Assembly (NCBI GenBank): GCA_021463165.1
Contig: JAJTWY010000004.1
Location: 1 to 64,000, forward strand
Source of the DNA: Pyrinomonadaceae bacterium
GTDB taxonomy: Bacteria; Acidobacteriota; Blastocatellia; Pyrinomonadales; Pyrinomonadaceae
Direction: 5' to 3'
Length of the DNA: 64,000 nt
Each line of letters begins with the position of its first letter. Position 1 is the stretch's first letter. The position numbers and the translations under genes were made by a program. Shown piece after piece: positions 33,453 through 41,132 of the stretch. The notes beneath the pieces are model-generated. The model was not told the DNA's origin. It made no database searches and saw only the letters and a list, made by a program, of their open reading frames with translations.

Positions 33453-34535
33453 ATGGAGATTCTCAATAGCGGCTCCTTCGTCACGCTGGATGACCGCAAC
33501 AAGATCGAGCAACTGATCCATACGTCGAAAGAACTTGCGAACGCTGCGAGTCAGACGTCCGGTTTCGCCACTGCAGGCGGAGGTAAACAGAAGCTTGCTC
33601 TCGAAATGTGGCAGGGCGCCGAATACGTGACTCGTGCCCATGAAGAAGCCACGATCAAGAATATTTTTTTAAGCAATTTCCTCAAGCAGCTGGCTGAACT
33701 CGACCGTGAAAAGAATGTCCCGGTTGAAACTGTTTCGGTTTCACCGATTGTCCGAGAACCTGCACCTGTAGATGTTGATACAGCACCACCGCCGCCGGAT
33801 CTTCCTTCCGAATCTACGGTGACGGCAGATGAATATCTTGGGGTGATCTCCGCGGAAGAGGCAGAGGGAAGTCTTCCAAAAAAGTCATCGTATGCCTATG
33901 AATGCATACCAGAAGGTGAACGTGAGACCGATGAGTGTTTCGTCGAGGATGAAAAAGTTGGAACGGTTTCGGTTGCCGAGACGACGTCCCTCCAACCGTA
34001 TGCGCCAACCACGCAGGTGTCGGAGACTCAATCCACTGCTGTTGCAACCGAATCAATTCCCGACACCGTTGCTGACGAAACTCAAGCCGAGAACAACCTG
34101 TCTGTTACACGCTCCCAGACTGCTCCGACTATCGAGTCGATCGTCCTCGCGGAGAAAGAGCCGTACAACTTCGATTCGTCTACCGTCACAGCCGTCATCC
34201 AGCTGTTGCCGACCGTGGACGGAGTCAGGAAGTGCGTCATAAGCGTCAGGTCGCACGACTTCACCCCGCAAGTCACGATATCGGAGCTCTCGCATCAGCT
34301 GGAGATAGGCGAACTGACAAGCGAACTTCACAATGCCTTTGCCCAGTACCAGGCAGATCTCCCCACGAGGTCGGCCGAAAAGCTTAAGAAGGAGAAAGCG
34401 AGCACGAAGAAGCGCACGGCCAAACCAGCGGACAAAGCGAATGCCAGACCGCCGGCGACTTCGAGATCAGCCGTAACGCCAACTCCGAACGTTGCTGTCC
34501 CATCAGCGGACCAGGCGAACCTGTTTGCATCATGA
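33453..34535 (+). CDS. PRTRC system protein E-like
   Basis: First gene of a PRTRC (ParB-related, ThiF-related) cassette. The ATG at 33453 has GGAG 9 bases upstream and gives 360 residues. The N-terminal 70 residues look folded and helical, followed by a long acidic Pro/Thr/Glu linker (residues 90-225). A beta-rich domain of about 90 residues (VTAVIQLLPTVDGVRKCVIS and VTISELSHQ) resembles the PRTRC-E core. The tail is a Lys/Ala/Pro-rich stretch. The protein is longer than usual because of the linker. Assignment depends mostly on position just before the C-type gene and on that domain. Function in the PRTRC system is unknown. Confidence 0.6.
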   Translation: MEILNSGSFVTLDDRNKIEQLIHTSKELANAASQTSGFATAGGGKQKLALEMWQGAEYVTRAHEEATIKNIFLSNFLKQLAELDREKNVPVETVSVSPIVREPAPVDVDTAPPPPDLPSESTVTADEYLGVISAEEAEGSLPKKSSYAYECIPEGERETDECFVEDEKVGTVSVAETTSLQPYAPTTQVSETQSTAVATESIPDTVADETQAENNLSVTRSQTAPTIESIVLAEKEPYNFDSSTVTAVIQLLPTVDGVRKCVISVRSHDFTPQVTISELSHQLEIGELTSELHNAFAQYQADLPTRSAEKLKKEKASTKKRTAKPADKANARPPATSRSAVTPTPNVAVPSADQANLFAS

Positions 34536-34568
34536 GTAGCGGTGCGGATCGATCATGGAGAATTAGAA

Positions 34569-35096
34569 ATGCAAGAAAAGGAAGAACCCGAAGCGAAAAG
34601 CAGTACTAATGCGAACGAAAACAACTCTGAATCTTCTTCGGCAAACGAGTCCGTCACAGATCCGAAAGCGACGATAAAGATCGAGGGTCAAGAGTTTGAG
34701 CTTGATTCATCGCTCGCACAGGAAGACAAAACTTTAAAGGTTGTGCTTCAGCCGCATTTCGCCTCAATCGAGAATGCCAACATAACGCGGGAGATCAAGG
34801 AGGGCAAGCTTACGGTGACGATCGTCAAACGGGCGCAGCACAAAGGGTTCTCGATGAGTGCCGAAACTCCTGTTGACATTCTCCGTAGCGAATCTGAGAA
34901 CCTCAATCCCGCGATCATCATGGCTGACGAATTGATGCGACGGAACGCCGCCGACCTATTGACTCCGGTGGAAATAGAACGGGCCGAAGAGGTTCTTCGG
35001 ATAGGAGCCAGTGAGATTCAAGTGATCGAGAGCCACCATGCCGCCTTCGCGAGATCGAAACCATTGCCGTCAACACAAATTCCTGGCGGCTTCTGA
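34569..35096 (+). CDS. PRTRC system protein C (ubiquitin-like) with extended C terminus
   Basis: The start is ATG 34569, which has GGAG 8 bases upstream, giving 175 residues. Residues 35-95 match PRTRC protein C (Prok_Ub family, a ubiquitin-fold protein): IEGQEFELDSSLAQED, then ANITREIKEGKLTVTIVKRAQ. Typical PRTRC-C proteins are about 70 residues and stop soon after this point. This one continues for about 80 residues with a helical segment (AIIMADELMRRNAADLLTPV) and ends ...PLPSTQIPGGF. A Gly-Gly one residue before the end resembles precursors of ubiquitin-like modifiers that need trimming. E1-, E2- and JAB-like genes lie downstream in the same cassette. Any conjugation is inferred. Confidence 0.7.
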   Translation: MQEKEEPEAKSSTNANENNSESSSANESVTDPKATIKIEGQEFELDSSLAQEDKTLKVVLQPHFASIENANITREIKEGKLTVTIVKRAQHKGFSMSAETPVDILRSESENLNPAIIMADELMRRNAADLLTPVEIERAEEVLRIGASEIQVIESHHAAFARSKPLPSTQIPGGF

Positions 35097-35111
35097 AGCG
35101 GAGCGTAGGGT

Positions 35112-36017
35112 GTGAAACCGACGAGCCTAATGATGGAGCGATCGAGTTTCTCTCTCGCATACCCCTTCGGAGACAGACTCCTTAGATCTCTCGAATATCT
35201 TGGATTCAAAGCTCGAAGCCATAACGCAGCGGCCGCCTGCGATTCGATATCGCGGTTGGTTTCAGAGCAGCAGAAATATTCCGTCTTCCGAGACCTCTTT
35301 CCTGAAGAATGGGGGGAGTCTCGTGCGAGCCTATATCGGCCCGGGCAATTCAATAAATACAGCGAGCGGGCGAACCAACTTTTCGAACTTATAAACGAAA
35401 AGTGCTTTCCATTGCTCGGCCTCTGGCACGATGATCCGGAAGCCGAGTTCGAGCGGTTTGCCATTCCGCCTTTGAATCTAGACCTTTGTTGCGAAGAGAT
35501 CTACTACGAGGAACTGCGAATCAGTTACGCTGCCGGTCTGCTGTTCTATTTTTCGGATGATGGGATCTGGGAGTTCTTCGCTGACAAACTTGGCCTTTCG
35601 GAAGGCGATTTTCCGGCCATCAACAAGGATCCACATCCGAACGTTTGGAAGAAACACCGAAGTCCCGACGCGTCTCGCTATGGCGAGCTTCTGAGGCTTG
35701 TCGATCATTGCACGGGTAACCCATGGCTCGACAGTACTCATTGTCAATATTCGGACTGGTATGACTGGAGCCGGGAAACGATCGACGAACTGACGAAAGA
35801 GTACAGTGAGGCCAATGCAATTTTCGAACGGCTCGGAGAACTCGATGAGATGATCCTTGCCGATCCGCGCAGGGTTGTCCGCGACCTGATCACGTTCTGG
35901 AACGAGGGGAGTTTACGAACTGACTCTCAGGGAGAAACAGCTAATGCAAAAGAGCGAAAGCATCGGAAATCTCGCAAAGTCATTGGCGCTCGTACAGGCG
36001 AGCCTGGTTCCGGCTAA
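35112..36017 (+). CDS. PRTRC system protein F-like
   Basis: A mostly helical, acidic protein of 301 residues with many aromatic residues (YDWSRETIDELTKEYSEAN). It lacks catalytic motifs, leader or membrane helices. It starts at a GTG at 35112, 15 bases after protein C. PRTRC F proteins (alpha-hel2 family) occupy the same place, after C and before B, A and ThiF. The final 74 bases overlap the Erf-like gene in another frame. Role unknown; in analogous ubiquitin-like operons such helical proteins are suggested partners of the Ubl and the E1/E2 enzymes. Confidence 0.6.
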   Translation: MKPTSLMMERSSFSLAYPFGDRLLRSLEYLGFKARSHNAAAACDSISRLVSEQQKYSVFRDLFPEEWGESRASLYRPGQFNKYSERANQLFELINEKCFPLLGLWHDDPEAEFERFAIPPLNLDLCCEEIYYEELRISYAAGLLFYFSDDGIWEFFADKLGLSEGDFPAINKDPHPNVWKKHRSPDASRYGELLRLVDHCTGNPWLDSTHCQYSDWYDWSRETIDELTKEYSEANAIFERLGELDEMILADPRRVVRDLITFWNEGSLRTDSQGETANAKERKHRKSRKVIGARTGEPGSG

Positions 36018-36411
36018 ACGGGATTCGATCAATCCATTCTTCAAGTCGAATTACGCAGACCTTAGTTCGGTCTGGGACACCTGCCGCGAGCTATTGGCAA
36101 AGAATGGCTTGAGCGTAATACAGGGAAACAGCATCGGGCCGAACAGCACGATCGTCGTGGAAACGATCCTCGCTCACGAGTCGGGCCAATGGATCCAGAG
36201 CGAACTTTGTTTACCGCTCGCAAAGAACGATCCGCAGGGCGTAGGTTCCGCCATGACATACGGACGTCGTTACGGCCTAGCCGCGATCATCGGAGTCGTA
36301 TCAGATCCGGACGACGACGGTAATGAAGCCTCAAACAGGAACGGATATGTTAGGACCGGTCACACGAACGGACAACCGGTCGCAAACGCGGGGCAGAGCC
36401 GGCCTGCTTAG
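35944..36411 (+). CDS. Erf-type single-strand annealing protein
   Basis: A 155-residue Erf (essential recombination function) family protein. It matches in NPFFKSNYADLSSVWDTC near residue 31, and in GVGSAMTYGRRYGLAAIIGV with the acidic DPDDDG just after, both family signatures. Erf proteins anneal complementary single strands during phage and plasmid recombination. The ATG (GGGAG upstream) overlaps the PRTRC-F end by 74 bases. The gene is inserted between PRTRC F and B, an order seen in other PRTRC plasmids, so recombination may be part of the cassette's job. Confidence 0.85.
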   Translation: MQKSESIGNLAKSLALVQASLVPAKRDSINPFFKSNYADLSSVWDTCRELLAKNGLSVIQGNSIGPNSTIVVETILAHESGQWIQSELCLPLAKNDPQGVGSAMTYGRRYGLAAIIGVVSDPDDDGNEASNRNGYVRTGHTNGQPVANAGQSRPA

Positions 36412-36419
36412 CATATTGT

Positions 36420-37112
36420 ATGAATCCGAGATCTGAGATTCCGCCGGACGCGTCGGCAGCACTCTACTTTCTGCCGGGACAATATTTGTTCGCGACTTTC
36501 GGTGAAGATAAGTCAACACTGAAGGCGTTATCAAGCACTCAGGTCGCGCGAGCATTTCGAGATCTTCATACGGATACCGGATGGCTTGATCGGCGCATTC
36601 TTCGGTACCGGGAGGCACCTGAAGGAAACGCGATCCTCTCGTACGAACCCGCTTCAATGCGGACAATATTTGTTGAACTCCCGGGCGGATATATCGAGAC
36701 CATCACGATACCGCTTCCGACGCTGATCCTACTCGGAAAAGGTAAGGACTATTTTCTATGGGCCACAGCTGCGACGCGAATCTCGTCGAAAACATGTCTC
36801 GCCGTTGCGCCCCTTCCGAATATCGGTTCACGTCTGCAAGGCAAAATTTGCTTTGGTCGCAACGAGGTTCCGGAGTGTCATCCATCCTCGGTTCCGGCAG
36901 TATGGAAGCTAATATTCGAGACGCCCTTCAATCACGATAACGTGAACGACAAATGTCTTGCTGAACCCACCGACGTTCGAAACCTTCTTGTCGATCTATC
37001 GCGTCAGAAGCCAAAACGATTCCCGAATAGCGAACTTCTCATCTCGAACACGACGATCGATGACGCTTGGGAGGCGATCGTCGAAGGTCGAAGATACGAC
37101 AGTCGATTCTGA
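36420..37112 (+). CDS. PRTRC system protein B (E2-like family D)
   Basis: A 230-residue protein that matches PRTRC B, the prokaryotic E2-like family D, by position and by the central region: FVELPGGYIETITIPLPTLI, then LPNIGSRLQGKICFGRN, then AVWKLIFETPFNHDN. Two Cys lie in the core (KICFG and EVPECHPS), but I cannot say which, if either, would accept a thioester. It has no leader. It lies between the Erf-like gene and the JAB-domain gene. In ubiquitin-like systems the E2-like protein would receive the Ubl from the E1 (ThiF). This enzymatic role is family-based and unproven. Confidence 0.7.
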   Translation: MNPRSEIPPDASAALYFLPGQYLFATFGEDKSTLKALSSTQVARAFRDLHTDTGWLDRRILRYREAPEGNAILSYEPASMRTIFVELPGGYIETITIPLPTLILLGKGKDYFLWATAATRISSKTCLAVAPLPNIGSRLQGKICFGRNEVPECHPSSVPAVWKLIFETPFNHDNVNDKCLAEPTDVRNLLVDLSRQKPKRFPNSELLISNTTIDDAWEAIVEGRRYDSRF

Positions 37113-37133
37113 TTCCCGGAGTACAACTGCTTC

Positions 37134-37808
37134 ATGTCACCACACCAGAGTCCGCTGGATCGAGTGATCACTCCTCCGCGCTTTATCGGCCACAAGGTCG
37201 CATCGTCTGAGGAGGATCGGATCGAAGCCCTGCTTTACGAATATTGCATGGCTGGCAACGGGTTGTTCATCCGCGCCGAACGGAGGGAGTTTACGGTGTC
37301 TCTGCCGATCTGTTCCCGCGAGATTCGTGGACTACCCGAGTCCCGCATTGGGATCCATTGGCATCGACCCCGTATCAGACCCTATATCTGGCAAGAGATC
37401 CTTAGTGATGCTCGAGGCCGACACACTTCATCCGCATTCAGGGAAGATGTTTATCTGATCTACTGGGACAGGACTGCCGAACGCTGGCGGTGGAGGTCTG
37501 CTGGCCGTGAAAACAATTGGGCGGCGACTATCGCGGACGACTCGCTGACAGAGTATAGCGAAGCATGCATCGAACTTCACACGCATCCACCCGGAGCCTT
37601 GAACTTCAGCCGTGCGGATGACCGGGACGAATCCGGCAAGTTCCGGATCTTTGCCATCCTCGTCGATGTTCATGACAAGCCAAAGATCCGATTCCGATGC
37701 GGAGTCTACGACCATTTGATCGAGATCCCTTCCTGTTGGGTAGGCGCACTTCCTGGCGGTATCGCCAATCTGAACGAGATCGAAGCATTAGTGAAGTTCA
37801 TGTTGTGA
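37134..37808 (+). CDS. PRTRC system protein A (JAB/MPN metallopeptidase)
   Basis: A 224-residue JAB-domain protein. The zinc-binding JAMM signature is intact: His149-Thr-His151, seven residues, Ser159, and Asp162 (HTHPPGALNFSRADD), with Glu147 two residues before. JAB peptidases cut isopeptide or C-terminal bonds after Gly-Gly in ubiquitin-like proteins, so the Gly-Gly-Phe tail of the C-like protein is a natural candidate substrate. The gene ends 1 base before the ThiF ATG. The N-terminal 130 residues contain the PRTRC-A-specific part. Confidence 0.85.
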   Translation: MSPHQSPLDRVITPPRFIGHKVASSEEDRIEALLYEYCMAGNGLFIRAERREFTVSLPICSREIRGLPESRIGIHWHRPRIRPYIWQEILSDARGRHTSSAFREDVYLIYWDRTAERWRWRSAGRENNWAATIADDSLTEYSEACIELHTHPPGALNFSRADDRDESGKFRIFAILVDVHDKPKIRFRCGVYDHLIEIPSCWVGALPGGIANLNEIEALVKFML

Positions 37809-37809
37809 T

Positions 37810-38700
37810 ATGGAAATGGATCTCAGTTTCTCTCAAGCTGCAGTGGTCCTTCCGAGGGAGTACAGCAAGCTAAAAATCGTTCTTGTGGGTGCAGGAGGGA
37901 CCGGCTCATTTGCGGCTCTCGCGATCGCGCGGCTTGTTTTCGAGTTGCAAGAACAGGGCCGGACCGTCGAGTTATCGATCATCGACCCTGACCGCGTCGA
38001 AGCGAGTAACATTCCAAGAAGCAACTTCTGCGCAGCAGAGATCGGACGCTTCAAGGCTCAGTCGCTCGCCGAACGGATCACGCTCGCGTGGGGAATCGAG
38101 GTCGGGTATGGGTGTGAGAAGTTCGATCCCGAAAGACACCTAAAACAATCCGCGGGCGACTATCGCCAACTGACGGTTCTCGTCGGCTGTGTCGATAATC
38201 ATTTCGCTCGACGCGAACTTCATCGAGCGGTTGAGGAGTTCCAAGGCTATCGCGTTTCCGAAGCGCCGAATATCTGGTGGGTCGATGCCGGAAACGGCAA
38301 GTTCTCGGGCCAGGTTCTTGTCGGTTCCACTGCGAAACGCCTCAAGGCCGAAGACCATTTTGTCGGTTCGAGCATTTGCCGTTCGCTGCCTGCACCAACA
38401 CTGGTTCATCCGGAACTCCTCGAAGACCAAGAAGCCCTCCCAAAAATAAAGGTCGAGACTATAGTCTCTTGTCCAGAACGCATTCGGCTCGGGGAACAAA
38501 GTCTGAATATCAACCAACGAGTTGCAGTTGAGATCGCAGAGATGTTAACCGCCCTCCTACTGACCAATTCACTTCGGCGATTCGCGACCTACTTCGACCT
38601 CGAAAGCGGGACAAGCCGGTCGCTCTACTGCACAGCACCGAGCATTGAATCCGCAATCGAAATCTCATCGCAAGGGCGTTCGAAAGCCAAACGAGCCTGA
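37810..38700 (+). CDS. PRTRC system ThiF-family E1-like enzyme
   Basis: A ThiF/MoeB/E1-superfamily adenylating enzyme of 296 residues. The Rossmann motif VGAGGTG is at residues 26-32, followed by IDPDRVEASNIPRSNF, the conserved acidic-Asn-Arg set, and VGCVDNHFARRELH. A possible catalytic Cys is in IVSCPERIRLGEQ (about residue 220). Such enzymes adenylate the Ubl C terminus and may pass it to a Cys. It lies one base after the JAB gene and just before a DUF2958 gene, the classic PRTRC order. No ParB- or D-type PRTRC gene was identified nearby. Confidence 0.85.
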   Translation: MEMDLSFSQAAVVLPREYSKLKIVLVGAGGTGSFAALAIARLVFELQEQGRTVELSIIDPDRVEASNIPRSNFCAAEIGRFKAQSLAERITLAWGIEVGYGCEKFDPERHLKQSAGDYRQLTVLVGCVDNHFARRELHRAVEEFQGYRVSEAPNIWWVDAGNGKFSGQVLVGSTAKRLKAEDHFVGSSICRSLPAPTLVHPELLEDQEALPKIKVETIVSCPERIRLGEQSLNINQRVAVEIAEMLTALLLTNSLRRFATYFDLESGTSRSLYCTAPSIESAIEISSQGRSKAKRA

Positions 38701-38706
38701 TCTGCC

Positions 38707-39072
38707 ATGAACAAACTTCTGCCATCTGAGCTCCTAAGGAGGCTTCCGGTTCTGCATTCGCAGGAAGGAGTAGAGGATCCGATAGTCTACGCAAAATTCC
38801 TCTTTCCGCTTAGCGGATGGACCTGGTTTGTTACAGAGGGTCAGCAGGAAGGATCGGACTTCATTTTCTTCGGACATGTTATTGGTTTCGAGGCCGAGTG
38901 GGGTTACTTCAGCCTTCGCGAACTGGAGGCAGTTAACATCAATGGACTCACGATCGAGAGGGATGAGTACTTCGACTCTACGAGATTCAGCGACTGCCTT
39001 CTGGCTTTGCCATCACACGGCATAAAACCAAGCGGTGGGCAAAGCAACAGCGAACAACCGAGAAGTCGCTGA
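38707..39072 (+). CDS. DUF2958 protein
   Basis: A 121-residue protein of the DUF2958 family, which is frequent in plasmid and ICE backbones. It matches in ELLRRLPVLHSQEGVEDPIV, IVYAKFLFPLSGWTWFVTEG, and WGYFSLRELEAVNINGLTIE followed by RDEYF. It starts 6 bases after the ThiF-like gene stop and ends 3 bases before the next gene, so it is in the same transcription unit. Its biochemical function is unknown. Confidence 0.8.
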   Translation: MNKLLPSELLRRLPVLHSQEGVEDPIVYAKFLFPLSGWTWFVTEGQQEGSDFIFFGHVIGFEAEWGYFSLRELEAVNINGLTIERDEYFDSTRFSDCLLALPSHGIKPSGGQSNSEQPRSR

Positions 39073-39075
39073 GGT

Positions 39076-40455
39076 ATGGGAATGGATCTGCAGTACGAAA
39101 GCGAGCGTGATCTAACGCATGCACCAACAAATGGACTTGCCTCGTCGATATTGCAATCCGTGTTCGGCGGCGATGAGGTTCGGATGATTGCGGCTGCCCC
39201 GGCCTCCGCCGATGATCTACCGGCCGTTCCAGCAGCAGTGGACGTTCTTAAGCGTCTTGAAGAGCGCAAGGAAAAGGCGTCGGTTGAGTTGGGCCTAAAC
39301 AAAGGCGAAGTAGAGACCATCCCCTTTGACCTTTCGGCACTTGAGAGCGAAGGGATCTTCATGAATATCGACTGCCGTGGCTTTGGAGCGCTTGTGCGGC
39401 GACTCGATTGGAAGACGCTTGGCGTCAAGCTCCCCGAACACGCCGCCGTTCGCCTCAGCCCGCCGCGAGCCGGGCTCTTGCCCGACGTCTACCGGCACAA
39501 GCTGATGCGCGGTGCATCGCAGGCGCACAATGCTCTAAGCAAGTACAGTTTCAGGTTCACGTTGTGCGAGACGCTTTGGGGAACGAATGAATACAAGTGG
39601 ATCCCCTGGAGTGCGTTTGAGCCGTTCGAGAAGGATTACATGCGAGCGTGCGAGACTCTTGCTGCGGCAAAAGCAGAGGTCCTTGAAAAATACGAAAAGA
39701 TCCTAACCCTACTCGTAGACGGGTTTCGTGAACTAGCCGAAGACTCGGCCAACAGGCTTGAAGCAACCGCGTCGGAACCATTTCAACGACTTGAGTTCAT
39801 CGAATCTGTTGTCGCTCAGGCACTCGGGATGGTGCCGACACGCGAGATGATCCGCGACGGCCTTGTCATCACGATGAAGCCGAAGGTGATCATTCTCGGC
39901 TCTGAGATGATCGCGGAGCAGAACCTGAAGCGTGAGCTCTCGCTCGAAGGCGAAAAAACGGATGCGGAGCGTCAGTCTGTCGCACTTGAATTGGATTCCA
40001 GGAGACGAATCGAGCAGATCAGGGTTGAGGACTTCGAGCAGGAACGCCAGCGTGAACGCGAGGTCAAAGAGCGGATCCGCGATATGAAGATCGAAGCGGC
40101 CCGACGGGAAGCCGACGCGGCAGTTTCACCGATTAAGGAAGGCTTGGCTCAGATCACGGCAAAGATATGCGAGGCGGCAAACGAAATGACCGACCGCCTC
40201 CGCGACGCCAACTTTGTTCCCGGGTCACTCGCAAAACGGGCACGCCAGATGTGCGAATGGTATTCGCTGATGAACTTCACGGGGGATACGTCTCTAGATG
40301 ATGTTCTGGCCAGCCTGAGATCTGCGGCGGACCGGGAGGCTCAGGCGCGTACGCCGGAAGAGATGCGGAAAGCACTGGGCGATGTGCTGAGGGCGACAAC
40401 GGTCCATTCAAAACGGCTGCTTGATGAGGACCGGCTATCCGCCCTCGAGATCTGA
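39076..40455 (+). CDS. Unrecognised 459-residue coiled-coil protein
   Basis: I do not recognise this protein. Residues 1-60 are variable, and residues 80-260 form a folded domain (IFMNIDCRGFGALVRRLDWK, then YRHKLMRGASQAHNALSKYS). Residues 285-350 form a long, highly charged helix (RRIEQIRVEDFEQERQRERE), a probable coiled coil. A helical C-terminal domain follows. It is cytosolic, with no leader. The gene lies between DUF2958 and the WGR-like gene in the same direction, with 3-base and 13-base gaps. It may be a structural partner of the AAA ATPase encoded downstream; that is a guess. Confidence 0.8.
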   Translation: MGMDLQYESERDLTHAPTNGLASSILQSVFGGDEVRMIAAAPASADDLPAVPAAVDVLKRLEERKEKASVELGLNKGEVETIPFDLSALESEGIFMNIDCRGFGALVRRLDWKTLGVKLPEHAAVRLSPPRAGLLPDVYRHKLMRGASQAHNALSKYSFRFTLCETLWGTNEYKWIPWSAFEPFEKDYMRACETLAAAKAEVLEKYEKILTLLVDGFRELAEDSANRLEATASEPFQRLEFIESVVAQALGMVPTREMIRDGLVITMKPKVIILGSEMIAEQNLKRELSLEGEKTDAERQSVALELDSRRRIEQIRVEDFEQERQREREVKERIRDMKIEAARREADAAVSPIKEGLAQITAKICEAANEMTDRLRDANFVPGSLAKRARQMCEWYSLMNFTGDTSLDDVLASLRSAADREAQARTPEEMRKALGDVLRATTVHSKRLLDEDRLSALEI

Positions 40456-40468
40456 AGCGAAAACGACA

Positions 40469-40906
40469 ATGGGTTCAGCCAACCGCAAGATCGTCCGCGC
40501 GGAGTTTCTCCACTATCGCAACTTGGCGAAGAACAGCGACAAGATCTACAACCTCTTTCTCATCCAGAATGGAGAGGATGATGATTTCGACTGCATCTCG
40601 GAGCACGGTCGGCGAGGGAGCTCGCTTGTTCGAGTGATAGTTTCTGCAAACACTGTCCGCACAATAGCCGAACGGCACTTTCAACAAAAATTGACCGCAA
40701 AACGGAATCACCGCGCGACGCCTTATGAAACCAACCCAGCCGGATCTCGTGACAGTCGTCTCGCGAGGGAGATCGAGATATTCACATCTCGTCCGAGGGA
40801 GATTGAGATTGCCGAATCCCGCGACGCAAAAGACGACGAAGTCCGAATTAGAGCGAAGCCGGCCGGTATGCTCAACAGCGGACAATTCGACTCGCTCGAG
40901 CTTTGA
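40469..40906 (+). CDS. WGR-like domain protein
   Basis: A 145-residue protein beginning at ATG 40469 (MGSANRKIVRAEF). Residues 20-85 resemble a WGR domain: KIYNLFLIQNGEDDDF, the pivotal HGRRGSS, then a helix AERHFQQKLTAKRNH and a terminal TPYE. WGR modules bind DNA ends or poly-ADP-ribose enzymes; in bacteria they accompany MolR-type regulators. The C-terminal 50 residues are Arg/Glu-rich. It lies between the coiled-coil gene and a small gene upstream of the AAA ATPase. The family call is by motif only. Confidence 0.5.
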   Translation: MGSANRKIVRAEFLHYRNLAKNSDKIYNLFLIQNGEDDDFDCISEHGRRGSSLVRVIVSANTVRTIAERHFQQKLTAKRNHRATPYETNPAGSRDSRLAREIEIFTSRPREIEIAESRDAKDDEVRIRAKPAGMLNSGQFDSLEL

Positions 40907-40934
40907 TCCAGGAGATCAGGCTCAAGTCTCCGGC

Positions 40935-41108
40935 ATGAGCGAGGAAAAGCGAGGCTACTTCGAATGGCGGGAGAGCTGGATCGGATACGAAGACTTCGAC
41001 TCGAACTTGGACGAAGACGAAGTTCGTCGATGCACGTTACTAATCACGGCCGCCGACGAGCAGATGTGGCGAGAACTAAAGGACGCCAGCTTTATCGTTG
41101 AATTCTAG
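40935..41108 (+). CDS. Small acidic protein (57 residues)
   Basis: The frame from ATG 40935 (MSEEKRGYFEWRESW) to 41108 encodes an acidic, aromatic-rich peptide (DFDSNLDEDEVRRCTLLITA) without recognised domain. A longer frame upstream overlaps the WGR-like gene and is compositionally different, so I prefer this start. It occupies the 40907-41132 gap before the AAA ATPase gene. It may be a small adapter or regulatory protein, or merely a chance frame; the composition looks genuine. Confidence 0.45.
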   Translation: MSEEKRGYFEWRESWIGYEDFDSNLDEDEVRRCTLLITAADEQMWRELKDASFIVEF

Positions 41109-41132
41109 AAGCTCCAGATAACAGGAACCAGC

